A stretch of 64,000 nucleotides of DNA from Megaleporinus macrocephalus (GCA_021613375.1 CM038725.1:7875089-7939088); one strand, 5' to 3'; numbered from the stretch's first letter, positions 45,170-56,925 are shown. The notes: generated by a model not told the origin, from the letters alone. Made by a program: numbers and translations.

Positions 45170-45450
45170 TAGACATGGATTACACATGCAGACTCATTAA
45201 AACACGCTTATTATGCACGCTGGCGAGGTGCCTCGGGTTAAATGCCTCCCAATTAAAATGTAATCTAGACGCTTCATTGTATTTTGAACTTTCCACTTAT
45301 ATAGGCCAGCATTAATTAAACGGCCGCTTGCTGGGAGGACCAATTAGCTTCATCTAAGACAAGGCATTCTTACAGCAACTGACATCTCCAGAACTCCTCT
45401 TTATTATAAAGAGACTAAGAGGGGGGGCGAGAGGCGGGGGGTTCTTTTTA
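45170..45450. other. Unique sequence, candidate conserved regulatory element
   Basis: Dense homeodomain-type motifs (cattaattaaac, ccaattagcttcatc, cccaattaaaatgtaatc) set in moderate-GC unique sequence (45190-45370). One of the better enhancer-like stretches by eye. Confidence 0.35.
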
Positions 45451-45570
45451 GGGGTTCAATTTAAAGTTGCTCATAACTCAGTTTTTTGTTTATTTAAAAA
45501 GTCCACTGTGGAATTTAAAGTTCAACCTATTCTAATGCAGCTATTTTAACTCAAGAATATCAGTTACACT

Positions 45571-45590
45571 ATATATATATATATATATTC
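45571..45590. repeat. Short (TA)n
   Basis: About nine TA units at the left edge of the next element. Confidence 0.8.
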
Positions 45591-45594
45591 CAGT

Positions 45595-45935
45595 AAGTAA
45601 TACTGTAAGTAGTGCTTTTACATACATCAGTGTGTTTATTTAACCCTTTCCAAGCTTCTACTTGTGGAAACAACCCAGTATTATTTACAGTTCTCATCTA
45701 ATACCTGCTTTGACTGCTCAGTACTTCATTAAGCTAAATCAAGATTTGCTGCTGAAGGAACTGAATACATTCATACAATATCTGGGGCGTCCAGGAGAAA
45801 TCTGGAACCTAACTTTGTTCTTCAAACTGGAGCTCAAGATCTGATCTACTTCTCTCACAATAACATATTCATGTTACTTTGTATTGTATTTATGATTATT
45901 TACATCTGTTCTAATCAGATCTGGTGCTCTTACTG
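45595..45935 (+). mobile_element. TACTGTGCAAA-type MITE body
   Basis: The longest of three copies (compare 21455-21770 and 30671-31095 reverse). It includes taatacctgctttgactgct, tcaagatttgctgctgaagg and ggagctcaagatctgatcta. A matching end-type sequence, cttttgcacagtagtg, lies at 46243-46262, beyond an inserted retroposon tail. Confidence 0.65.
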
Positions 45936-46009
45936 GTGAACATACACTTATTGCCTTAGATTTCAAACAGAGGCTCCTTTCTTTGGTATTTAGTTCAAAC
46001 TGTAAATAC

Positions 46010-46215
46010 TGTTTGACCAGAGGAGGATGGGTCTCCCCTAGTGAGTCTGGTTCCTCCCAAGGTTTCTTCCTCCAGTTGAGGGAGTTTTTCCTTGCCACTG
46101 TTGCCTCTGGCTTGCTCACTGGGGGATATATGTTATAACTGTTTTCAAAACTCTGTAAAGCTGCTTTGAGACAACATCGTTGTAAAAAAACGCTATATAA
46201 ATAAAATTGACTTGA
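46010..46215 (+). mobile_element. Retroposon 3' tail, second family
   Basis: Contains gagtctggttcctcccaagg, gagggagtttttccttgcca, aaagctgctttgagacaa and a terminal ataaataaaattgacttgac. This is a very common fish LINE-type 3' end (recalled) with a short TTGAC repeat at the end. It seems inserted in the MITE body around it. Confidence 0.65.
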
Positions 46216-46261
46216 CTTGACTTTACTTATTGATAAGCGTAGCTGCCTTTTGCACAGTAGT

Positions 46262-46715
46262 GTGTATCTAAATGTTTCTACACACCTCAGTTCTTCTCTG
46301 TCTCTACTTCTGTGGGAAGACTGTGAGCATTTGCTTGCATTCAGGCACAAAGTAACGATGCAGTTAGTTCTGGATCACAATCTTGAACCCAGCTCAGTCC
46401 GTTACTCCAGAGAAAGCAGTTCCACTGCGCTTTAGTCCAGTGCTGGGAAGCCTTAAACCCCTATAGCTGAGCTTAAGCACCAGAGCATCCCAGTTTACTG
46501 GCAGTGCTATTCTGTAGCTGTATGTGCTCAGTCATTGGTAATGTGTAGCTGAATCCACCAATGAAGTGGTGTCTGGATACTTTAGGACATATAGTGTCTG
46601 TGGTTTCTAAGCACTTGAGCTAGAGTTTAGGCCTTCGCCACGATGCCATCCCTCTTCCAGTACTCCTGTTTTGGGCCTCATAAACTGAAAATACCGCCAG
46701 ACCCGTTTTATTAGC
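46262..46715. repeat. Duplicated segment, copy 1 (partner 48120-48525)
   Basis: Shares gtgagcatttg(c/a)ttgcattcaggcaca, aaacccctatagctga, gaagtggtgtctggatactt and aaactgaaaat with 48120-48525 in the same order. An end-like ggacatatagtgt suggests a decayed Tc1/mariner MITE. The similarity continues past that end, so a segmental duplication is also possible. Confidence 0.6.
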
Positions 46716-47470
46716 CGTACCCCGGCAATGTCAACTTCCCCAGAGGAAGAATGATGTCATCCAGCAAAGCCTGTGGTTATTGAGTGTAGAGGGCAGGCGT
46801 GCAGACGTTACAGCGAGGTTTTGATTAAGCCCATTTGGCAAAGCTTTCCCATCTCAGACGACTGGCCAGTGGGACATTTCTGTGGTAAGAACAACCTCAG
46901 CATTGTGTTGGTTTTTAACAGGCACCGCATGGACAGGGACAAGGCCTTTTACCATCATGTAGCACAACTGTTTGGCGTTATGAGAACCAGGACACGTACT
47001 GTTCTGTATTGGTTCGTTTACAGGCTTCGAGAATTGTACTCAAGCCTTCGGCAATCTAGACTTCTAAGACGGTACGAAGAGTTTTAAAGCTGGAGACTGC
47101 TTACAAATTTTGAGGTTAGGTTGGACTAATTGATTTCAAAGCACCATTTTCCCAGCCCCCCCAACCCCGGGGGGGCCAAAAAAAGGAACAGCAGGCTTAC
47201 GATGTAATTATAGTGTAATATAGAGTTGATTTAGCAATTAGAAGTCTGCGAAAAGGTTTTGATATGGTGTGTGCGCTTGTCTTTCTGTGGCAACAAACCA
47301 CAACACACATTCATCTGCGCAAACCACTACCGCTACAGGGCAGGGGATGGCATGCCCGTGGAAGCGCTCAGTAAAGAAGAAAACTTGCTATTGTCACGCC
47401 TTTCTGTAAGCCAATAAAGTTCACCATGAAGTCACTTTGTAGACTTTTTATAGACCATTTCTGTAAACGA
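46716..47470. other. Unique sequence, candidate regulatory element
   Basis: Repeat-free. A 104-codon + frame (46773-47087) would start at GTG, and no family likeness is seen. C/G runs lie at 47154-47176. Judged non-coding. Confidence 0.25.
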
Positions 47471-48119
47471 GGTCAGTGAGTGCTATTGACTAGCATTTCC
47501 CTGGAAAATCCCAGTGTTATTCCTTCTCTTCAGCCATGCTCTTGTTATGAAATGAGCCAAAGAATTAGTAAAGACTGGCTGAAAACGGGGCAAAACACTC
47601 ATAATTCCACAGGGGATTATGGCAACTTAGTGGGACCCTTGTGTTTTTACAAGAGAAGATAGCTGAGGCTCATGTTTCATGGCTAGTCTTATTATGGTTA
47701 AGTGCTTGCAGCATTGGTTAACCCTCTCAGGTCAACAATGTCGTATGTGACCTGTGTACATATACATAGAGACATTGCATTGTCTGGAACACAGCCTCTG
47801 ATTGATCAGCCTACCCAGTGAAAGATATCAGTAGACGACTAATGGCCATGCTAGCAACCACAGCAACTCTTTTCAATGTGGAGAAATAAATAAATAATCA
47901 TTCAGTGTTGGATTTGTCAATATGTATTTATTTAAAGTCTCTAGTAAGACCAATAAAAGCTCAAGCGTGGATTACAAAGCCTATAGTAAGGCCTAGATTA
48001 CAGTTACATCGTGGGCTTTACTGGAATGGAATAATTCTATAAAGAACTTATGAAAGAAATTCCATGCTATGTATTTCTTCAGTTAATGACTGTATATATA
48101 TATCCATATGTTTGTATAC
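47471..48119. other. Unique intergenic sequence
   Basis: Nothing recognised. A short TA run (48092-48101) precedes the next duplicated copy. Confidence 0.3.
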
Positions 48120-48525
48120 ACCGGCTCATCCACTGTTCTGGTGAGCCTCTACTGTTCTGGGAAGGGTGTGAGCATTTGATTGCATTCAGGCACAAGAGCA
48201 ATGGTGCATTCCTCTTCTGACGTTGGATGATTAGTGCTGGATCACAAACTTGAACCTGGCTCATTCCGTTACTCCAAGCAGTTCCACTGCCCTAAGAAGC
48301 TTTAAACCCCTATAGCTGACACTTGACATTGGGCATGGTGATCTCCAGAGCATCCCAGCTTTTTGACACTGTTATTCTTTTGGGATCTGTAGGCGCACAA
48401 TTGTTAGAGTAGCTGTGTCCACTAAAGAAGTGGTGTCTGGATACTTTTGGACATAGTGTATGTGGTTTTCAGGCACTCTGGGCTTCATTAACTGAAAATG
48501 CGGCCCATTTTATTAGACGTTTTAG
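48120..48525. repeat. Duplicated segment, copy 2 (partner 46262-46715)
   Basis: See the partner. This copy keeps a fuller ggatacttttggacatagtg end and extends to cattaactgaaaatgcggcc. Confidence 0.6.
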
Positions 48526-48960
48526 CTTTGGAATGGTACAGCGCTGCCCTTCAAGGCAAAAGTGTGCAGCTTTCACACGGTATATTCTTTTATGTATGGC
48601 GTACTTTGACATCATATCCTACATCATCAACCTGAGAGGGTTAAAGTAGTTAGTTAGAATACTGGGCTGGTTCTGGAGGCTCATCGTGCCGTTCAGTTTC
48701 TACAGATCGCTCTCTCTCTCATGGTATGTATGTTTAGACTACATCTCACACTTATGACAGCTTGTCAGGTTGACATGTGAAACATTTCGAGGTGTTGTTA
48801 CTGCAGAACTTAATCCTATTTTATGAGCGAGTTCCAAACTGATACCTCAGTCAGATCTCGCTCTTGGGCATTTTCATAAACCTCAGAATTCAAAGTCAAT
48901 TTTTATTGCAAATACTTTTTACACAGCTCAAAGGCCATTGCTGTTGATAACAAAAGCATG

Positions 48961-48961
<1 letters not shown>

Positions 48962-49013
<52 letters not shown>
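48962..49013. repeat. (TA)n microsatellite
   Basis: About 26 TA units. Confidence 0.95.
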
Positions 49014-49018
<5 letters not shown>

Positions 49019-49790
49019 CAAGATGAGACTTTCATAATATGCTAATAAACAGAAACATTATATTTGTAAGCTGTGTTAGAAATAGACTTATATTATGTAT
49101 TAAAAGGTTTTCTGTTGCAAAAGGTTTATTCAGTAATGAATTATTAATTAATTTTAATTGTAATGTAATCTAATTGACATATTTTAGTTAAAAGTGAACT
49201 TTAGGGGACTTGTGTTTTAGGGGGAATATGTGCTAGTAAACAACATAAACTGTCAGAAACTTTTTATACTGTAATTTCGCTGTAACTTAAGATACAATGT
49301 ACAATAACAATGTCCAATTAAACTACAATATTTTATTGTATTTTGCTGAAAAATGTTTGTCCATGTTTAACATGTTTATAACCTGGAAATATTATTTATA
49401 ATCCTTTAACAGCCTGTGGTTATTAAAATGAATAGGTTCTACTTTAGTTATAGCCTTTCAAATTCATTGATAAAGATCTTATAGATGTTGCTAGTTTTTT
49501 GTATGACATTTTCAGATCATTTGTAAGAATTTAATAACATTTTAATAAGTTTTGATAATTAAGAATTAATATGTTCTACTTCGGTTCCACTTGGTCTTGC
49601 AGATTCATTAGTAAATATGTTTGCTTACAAATAATATGCTTCTATTTATTAGGGTATAATTAATTGTTTACAAGACGCCAATACTTTGCTTTACTGTAGT
49701 ACTTTAACACCAGGAGATATTTTCCAGAGATTTGAATTATTGAGCTATTGTTGCATTTGCTGTCTGAACCTTCTTTTATGTTTCATTGCT
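49014..49790. other. AT-rich intergenic sequence
   Basis: No repeats or coding signal recognised. Confidence 0.3.
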
Positions 49791-49792
49791 CC

Positions 49793-49990
49793 CCAAAGAA
49801 AATCAAATATCAACTTTTCAAATTGCAACAGAAGAGGCCAAAAACTTTATTTTCAATGGAAGTCAATGGAACCAGATTTATTTTTGTTATTTTGGAGCAT
49901 TTCTATTGGTCCAATCATCATGACATCTTCACACAATGTAAACGGTAGCTGTCGTGTGCATATGATGTAGAAAAATTTTAATTTTTTCGT
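49793..49990 (+). mobile_element. MITE, ACTGTCCAAAG family
   Basis: ccaaagaaaatcaaatatca, gaagaggccaaaaac, tggaagtcaatggaaccaga, tttctattggtccaatcatc and aacggtagctgtcgtgtgca. Right end degenerate. Confidence 0.7.
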
Positions 49991-50059
49991 TTTTGTTGTC
50001 TTCTCTTTCTGTAACAAAAAAGTCAGAATTGCAGATTCAAAGCTGGCCAACCTGTATGT

Positions 50060-51215
50060 CATCCACTGTATAAGTAAGTATGTGTAACTATGTAATCAAA
50101 CATCTTATTACATAACTGCATTTAGAAGTTCTAAAGGTTAAACTACTGTTGTTATAGTTAACGCTTACAGTCGAACAGCTATACTCTCATGGGAAGCTAC
50201 TTTAACCAGCCAACGGTCGTTCTGAATAAACAGCATGTATCCACAAACGGAGCGTTCGGGTCCAGTTCAAACAAAGCCTTTCCACAACTGCAACAATATG
50301 TGCTCATCTCAATTGCCTCCATCCTTTCTCTTGACTTAAAGGCTTGAGAGAGCCCTTTCAACCACATTCTAAGCCCCCTTTGCCCCCAGTGTTCTTAACT
50401 AAACACTGCAGCAATGAGGAGGTCAAAGGGGGATCAGGGCACATTTGCCTTTTTAGCCCTTTGATATCAACCCTCGCTAGAGAACACCTGTTTTCTTCCT
50501 CCCCCTCCTCTCGGTTTGCTTAATTCTTGTTTACTTTGGGACGTGTCCATTTGCCTCAGGCATTTCACAGCTCTCAGTTCCAAGTGAAGTTAGATGACCA
50601 GTGAGATCGGTGGAATTCTGAACCCTCCCGGCCCCTGAGCCAAAGAAACAGCTGGATAGGAAACAGTTGGGTGCAACATCAGCCCAGCTGCTCCCCTAAA
50701 CAATTCTAATTAGCAATTACAGAGGGCTTAGTATACACCCAGGTTGCACCCCTAGCTTGCCCCATTGTTGTTTAGGCAAGTGGGAAGTGAGTTTAATGTG
50801 TGTGCTGCAATTTGCCAACACCATGTAAGTCAATATAGAGCCTAGGAAATCAATTGCTGTTGTTTTAATGCGAATGAAATCTTGAGGTGAAGCCAAATGG
50901 GATACAATAATGAACAAAAAAACAAAGAAAAATTGAAGGGTCACTTGTTAAACGTCCTCCAGGTTTGGTCAGATTTCTCTTAGTGAGTGATGACTTGACC
51001 CACCTTCAAAGCTGCCATGCTGAGAGTTTCCCTTTTGCACTTCACTCTCACGCCTTCACAGTGGGTCATCCCTCTGTCCTTCTTTTCATCTCTCCCTCAA
51101 TGGGGAGAACTTACCCTCAGCTTCACATGGTGTCCGTGTTAGCACTTCCAGCTGAGTGGAAAGTCAACATTCGGCTTTTCATGAGATACATATCACTTGG
51201 AAACCTTTGATTTAA
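50060..51215. other. Unique region, part possibly regulatory
   Basis: 50270-50700 is repeat-free with moderate GC (for example 50380-50480). The rest is ordinary. Open frames at 50717-50944 and 50965-51210 have no family likeness. Confidence 0.25.
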
Positions 51216-51220
51216 TCAAG

Positions 51221-51245
51221 CATGAGAGAAAAAAAATTGCCAAAC

Positions 51246-51279
<34 letters not shown>

Positions 51280-51294
51280 GTTTGGCAATTTTTT

Positions 51295-51300
<6 letters not shown>
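51221..51300. repeat. Perfect palindrome around a (TA)n core
   Basis: atgagagaaaaaaaattgcc ... aaactacta on the left and tagtagtttggcaattttt ... ctctcat on the right are reverse complements over about 29 bases each side of a (TA)n of about 11 units. The left arm has one extra A. The whole can fold as one continuous hairpin. Confidence 0.85.

Positions 51301-51373
<73 letters not shown>
51300..51373. repeat. (TA)n microsatellite
   Basis: About 36 TA units directly after the palindrome. Confidence 0.95.
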
Positions 51374-51385
<12 letters not shown>

Positions 51386-51685
51386 CATACATACACACTG
51401 TTCAAAAGTACTTAATTTAATTTAATGTACTATCCAAACACTCACTATATGACATTTATGAGGAGATATATACTTTTTTTTATTTAAAGAAAAGAAAAAT
51501 CAAAGGAAAAGCAGGACCTACCAAAACAAAACCAGTTCCAAGGGACAACCATAACCAGCACCATCTAATCAGCAGTACTTAAAACCTTCACCTTTAAGAA
51601 ATGTTACTGCCCATCCAACCACTGTGAGAAGACAGCTCAACCCTAAGGTTCCTAATGGACATGTAGTGGCCTCAAGGTCAACCAC
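51374..51685. other. Unique AT-rich sequence
   Basis: cactgttcaaaagtactt (51397-51414) resembles a MITE end next to the TA array. Nothing else is recognised. Confidence 0.3.
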
Positions 51686-51689
51686 AGTT

Positions 51690-51925
51690 GTTGCTGCCCA
51701 AAGAACAACATATATCTTTATTTAAATTTTTTTTTTTTATGCATCATATGAACCTAACAGCTGCTGTTTACATTCTGTGAAAATGTTATGACAAATGATC
51801 CAATAGAAATGCTCCAAAATAGGTTGGGAAAAAAATCTGGTTCCATTGACTTACACTGAAAGTGAAGACAGTTTTTGTCCTCTCCTGTAAACTTGCCATT
51901 TTGGATATACTTGCTTTTCTTTGCA
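51690..51925 (-). mobile_element. MITE, ACTGTCCAAAG family, reverse copy
   Basis: Contains gatccaatagaaatgctcc, ggttccattgacttacactg, gtcctctcctgtaaacttgc and tgcttttctttgcagag in reverse order. Confidence 0.7.
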
Positions 51926-52059
51926 GAGCTAACATGTTTCCTGCTCTTAAATGAATATAATAAATGAAAGGTTTATTTGAGTCTTGTCAAGTGATGTATT
52001 TGAATGTCATAGCAAGGGCAGAATGATTTTTTAGATTGTAATTTAGCTTCAAGTTTTGG

Positions 52060-52560
52060 TTTTCTGACCTTCTGCAGTCCCCATTACACGAGTACATCCT
52101 CCTGCAATACACGCATACTCTGCAATACACATCCTCCCACACACACTCACACCCTAATTATGCAACCACGCGGGATAATTCCCTGAGCCGCAACGTCAAA
52201 GAGGTAATCATGTCAACGCAAGCAGAAGCAACATGAGATTAAAGCAACTCAAACACGGTTACAGGGATGAAAAGCCTTTACAGCTCCTGCTAAACCCCCT
52301 GTTTGTGTGAACACTGTCTGATAGCACTTTATACACTTTGTATCACTATCGTCTTTCAAATCCCTCTCAATCCCTAAGTAAATCTATTTATTGACTACAG
52401 TAATCCCGGCTAAGACACGGCAAACTTCAGCTTTCATCAAAGCCGAGTGCTTCTCTCACAGTTTAATCTGCAGTAATTGCTCCTTTGATGGTTACATGTC
52501 AGTTTAAGAATCATGTTTTAGCCTTTAAGGTCCTCAAATCGTCAAACACGGTGAGTTAGA
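52060..52560. other. Unique region, candidate conserved regulatory element
   Basis: Repeat-free. Ordered motifs (cctaattatgcaaccacgcg at 52152-52171, gaggtaatcatgtcaacgca at 52201-52220) include an octamer-like attatgcaa. Enhancer-like by eye only. Confidence 0.3.
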
Positions 52561-53045
52561 AGCTTCTGAAGTCCTGCAATGGCAGGTTTAGTGTAAGAAA
52601 TGATCGGGAACGAAGAATGCCCATGTATAGTATTGTATACAAATCCGTACTTCACGCTTTTGTAGCAGTGATTCAAATCAGCTGAATGTTCAGTGACGGT
52701 TTTATGAGGCAGGTGCTGCGGTCAGTCAAGTGCATGTGGTCAGCAGGGGCATATAAAAACACAAGTGAAGCATTTGGTCATTTGGCAGCGAGCTGATTTT
52801 GACAACTTAAGTGGCAACTGCTGTTAAAATCCTAAAGTATGTGAAATTAGTGAAAGAAGCCTAAAAGCTTGTACTCAAATGAGCTCAGTAGGCACTATAA
52901 ATGACCACTTTGCTTGAGCTCTGCTACCTAACACTGACGTAACCCTGCAGTAAACATGTCATGGCAGGCGACAAAGATTTGAACAGACAAAAAACATGTT
53001 CAAATAAGGAAATAAATTCTCTACAAAAACTCACTATATATATGT
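52561..53045. other. Unique intergenic sequence
   Basis: No repeat or gene signal seen before the minisatellite. Confidence 0.3.
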
Positions 53046-55378
53046 TTAAATGGTAGTGTACTAAAATGTTTGACTGGTAGTGTACTAAAACGTTTGACTG
53101 GTAGTGTATCTAAAACGTTTGGCTGGTAGTGTATCTAAAACGTTTGACTGGTAGTGTACTAAAATGTTTGACTGGTAGTGTACTAAAACGTTTGACTGGT
53201 AGTGTACTAAAACGTTTGGCTGGTAGTGTACTAAAACGTTTGACTGGTAGTGTACTAAAACGTTTGACTGGTAGTGTATCTAAAACGTTTGACTGGTAGT
53301 GTACTAAAACGTTTGGCTGGTAGTGTACTAAAACGTTTTGCTGGTAGTGTACTAAAACGTTTGACTGGTAGTGTATCTAAAACGTTTGACTGGTAGTGTA
53401 CTAAAACGTTTGGCTGGTAGTGTACTAAAACGTTTTGCTGGTAGTGTATCTAAAACGTTTTGCTGGTAGTGTATCTAAAACGTTTGGCTGGTAGTGTACT
53501 AAAACGTTTGGCTGGTAGTGTTACTAAAACGTTTGACTGGTAGTGTACTAAAACGTTTGGCTGGTAGTGTACTAAAACGTTTTGCTGGTAGTGTACTAAA
53601 ACGTTTGACTGGTAGTGTATCTAAAACGTTTGACTGGTAGTGTATCTAAAACGTTTGGCTGGTAGTGTACTAAAACGTTTGGCTGGTAGTGTACTAAAAC
53701 GTTTGGCTGGTAGTGTACTAAAACGTTTGGCTGGTAGTGTACTAAAACGTTTTGCTGGTAGTGTACTAAAACGTTTGACTGGTAGTGTATCTAAAACGTT
53801 TGACTGGTAGTGTATCTAAAACGTTTGGCTGGTAGTGTACTAAAACGTTTTGCTGGTAGTGTATCTAAAACGTTTTGCTGGTAGTGTATCTAAAACGTTT
53901 GGCTGGTAGTGTACTAAAACGTTTGGCTGGTAGTGTTACTAAAACGTTTGACTGGTAGTGTTACTAAAACGTTTGACTGGTAGTGTACTAAAACGTTTGG
54001 CTGGTAGTGTACTAAAACGTTTTGCTGGTAGTGTACTAAAACGTTTGACTGGTAGTGTATCTAAAACGTTTGACTGGTAGTGTATCTAAAACGTTTGGCT
54101 GGTAGTGTACTAAAACGTTTGGCTGGTAGTGTACTAAAACGTTTTGCTGGTAGTGTATCTAAAACGTTTTGCTGGTAGTGTATCTAAAACGTTTGGCTGG
54201 TAGTGTACTAAAACGTTTGGCTGGTAGTGTTACTAAAACGTTTGACTGGTAGTGTTACTAAAACGTTTGACTGGTAGTGTACTAAAATGTTTGGCTGGTA
54301 GTGTATCTAAAACGTTTGGCTGGTAGTGTACTAAAACGTTTGTCTGGTAGTGTATCTAAAACGTTTTGCTGGTAGTGTATCTAAAACGTTTGGCTGGTAG
54401 TGTACTAAAACGTTTGGCTGGTAGTGTTACTAAAACGTTTGACTGGTAGTGTTACTAAAACGTTTGACTGGTAGTGTACTAAAACGTTTGGCTGGTAGTG
54501 TTACTAAAACGTTTGACTGGTAGTGTACTAAAACGTTTGGCTGGTAGTGTATCTAAAACGTTTGACTGGTAGTGTTCTAAAACGTTTGACTGGTAGTGTT
54601 ACTAAAACGTTTGGCTGGTAGTGTACTAAAACGTTTGGCTGGTAGTGTTACTAAAACGTTTGACTGGTAGTGTTACTAAAACGTTTGACTGGTAGTGTAC
54701 TAAAACGTTTGGCTGGTAGTGTTACTAAAACAATTGACTGGTAGTGTATCTAAAACGTTTGACTGGTAGTGTACTAAAACGTTTGACTGGTAGTGTATCT
54801 AAAACGTTTGACTGGTAGTGTATTAAAACGTTTGACTGGTAGTGTACTAAAACGTTTGACTGGTAGTGTACTAAAACGTTTGGCTGGTAGTGTTACTAAA
54901 ACGTTTGACTGGTAGTGTACTAAAACGTTTGGCTGGTAGTGTATCTAAAACGTTTGACTGGTAGTGTACTAAAACGTTTGACTGGTAGTGTACTAAAACG
55001 TTTGGCTGGTAGTGTTACTAAAACGTTTGACTGGTAGTGTACTAAAACGTTTGGCTGGTAGTGTATCTAAAACGTTTGACTGGTAGTGTACTAAAACGTT
55101 TGACTGGTAGTGTACTAAAACGTTTGGCTGGTAGTGTATCTAAAACGTTTGACTGGTAGTGAATCTAAAACGTTTGACTGGTAGTGTTACTAAAACGTTT
55201 GACTGGTAGTGTATCTAAAACGTTTGGCTGGTAGTGTATCTAAAACGTTTGACTGGTAGTGAATCTAAAACGTTTGACTGGTAGTGTTACTAAAACGTTT
55301 GACTGGTAGTGAATCTAAAACGTTTGACTGGTAGTGTTACTAAAACGTTTGACTGGTAGTGTACTAAAACATTTGACT
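53046..55378 (+). repeat. 24/25-bp minisatellite derived from a MITE terminal repeat
   Basis: About 95 units of ctggtagtgtactaaaacgtttga, or a 25-bp form with tatct or ttact in place of tact. The fifth-to-last-base region varies (ttgact, ttggct, tttgct). Larger blocks of several units are themselves repeated, for example around 53500-54250. The unit corresponds to the terminal repeat of the MITE at 56037-56502 (aacttttgactggtagtgta) with a CG gained in aaaaCGttt. Almost every unit carries that one CpG inside the palindrome AAACGTTT. Confidence 0.9.
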
Positions 55379-55379
55379 G

Positions 55380-56030
55380 CATTACTTATTATTTTCTTTG
55401 AAACAGTACCTGCTGATTCTTTCTGAAGCTCTCCACTGGTGGTCCTTGGTTCTTGGCAACTCCTCTAATAATTCTTTTCACTCCTCTGTCTGAAATCTTG
55501 TGGAAATGTTCTTTACACTTCTGGATTATTGCCCCAGCAGTGCTCACTGGAACCTTCAGTAGTTTAAATTTTTTTCCTTAACCAATGCCATCAGTATATT
55601 TTGTAATAACAAGGTAGTGAAGGTCTTGAGAGAGCTCACAAGTTTTACCCATCATTGGATGTTTCTTGTGTGGCACCTTGGTAATAAGACACCTTTTAAT
55701 AGGCCACCAGTTGATCCAGCTGATATGAATTTGTGGCAGGACTGATTACTAATTACTGATAGATTTCAGCTGGTGTCATGACTTTCCATGGCTTTTTGCA
55801 CCTTTCTTTCTTCATGTGTTCAATACTTTTCCTTATGTGACAATATAGTCATTTCTTATTATTACACATAATTTATGGACTGTGGTTTGCTTTCTTTGCA
55901 TGTGTGGATTGGACGGGTTGTTTCTGATGAAAATATTCATGTCTGTAGCACCTTTAGAAATATGTTCACCTAAAACTAGAAAATTAGAGTTTGCTTTAGG
56001 TGGGAAATCATTTATAGGATTGTGCAGACT
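55380..56030 (-). pseudogene. Tc1-like transposase relic (N-terminal part), reverse strand
   Basis: Reverse-strand translation, with stops and shifts, gives MMGKTCELSQDL from about 55655 downward. Further on it gives VSTAGAIIQKCKEHF and KISDRGVKRIIRGVAK (about 55440-55550). This is the typical start and DNA-binding (paired-like helix-turn-helix) part of Tc1 transposases. The catalytic domain is missing: the sequence runs into the minisatellite. The 55850-56000 part resembles the untranslated end of such elements (recalled). It is non-functional. Confidence 0.7.
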
Positions 56031-56036
56031 GTTACA

Positions 56037-56502
56037 CACTATCAGTCAAAAGTTTGGACACACTTACCCAGGTTTTCCTTATTTGTACTATATTAATAGT
56101 AATAATATTGGTGATTATTTGTAAAGAGATCAGAACTGTAGAATAAGATGTATGGAATTATTCCTGGAGCAGAATAAAACATCTGGTTGTGTTTAAAGAA
56201 TGTTTAGAGGGTCTTTTATAAAATGAGCTCATTGGCTCTGATGTAGGTTTACATACTTTGAACATTCTGACCAGCAGCTTTATGAGCAGCCACATGAGCT
56301 GCTTCTCTAACAGGACTGAAGAAGATAGTGTACGTGCTGAGATCTTGTTCTGATAAACAGGCTTGGGTGGGGTTTTATTAAAATATAATTTGTTATTTTA
56401 TTTTAATACAGTCAAATGTTTTAGAAATATTTTTGTATATGGGCTTCATAATTATGAAAATATTTATTCAGTTAGGTGTGTCCAAACTTTTGACTGGTAG
56501 TG
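56037..56502. mobile_element. Tc1-like MITE, CAAAAGTTTGGACAC family
   Basis: Ends are cactatcagtcaaaagtttg and caaacttttgactggtagtg, followed by TA (56503-56504). About 466 bp, no frame. The family includes 36277-36667 and 44179-44470. Its right end is the likely ancestor of the minisatellite at 53046-55378. Confidence 0.8.
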
Positions 56503-56504
56503 TA

Positions 56505-56925
56505 TGTGTACAAATTGAAACAGTTACTTGGTACGCTCACACCCAGACTCGAGATATACCAGTTAGGTCATTCTAGGTTGTACCCTGAGTCTAACAGCAC
56601 AAGCTGCTAGAACGCCCTGCTTGATGGAGTACCTCGGTGTGTTAGTTCACTATGTTATTGTTAACACTGAGGAGCACAAAGAGTTCTCTCTCTGTTTGTG
56701 TCTCTGACTGAAAGGACCAGACACACCAAGGCACACTCTGGATAGTCCTCCGACCATTAGACTAAGCTTAGTCAGTAGATATTCGCTTAAATATACATGT
56801 GTGGTCAGTTTATGTTCAGTCCTTGTTTCTTTTTTATGATCTCATGAGCTCAAATTGGCACAAATGCCATGAACAAAGTCATGTGAGATCGTCCACTCGA
56901 CAGATGCTGTTACCAAATGGTAACA
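56505..56925. other. Unique intergenic sequence
   Basis: Nothing recognised. Confidence 0.3.

Noticed and set aside
46773..47087. 104-codon + strand frame
   Set aside because: It would start at GTG, has no family likeness and is near the length expected by chance in this composition.
53046..55378. Centromeric or major satellite
   Set aside because: Short unit, single 2.3-kb block and clear derivation from a MITE end. A minisatellite is the simpler reading.
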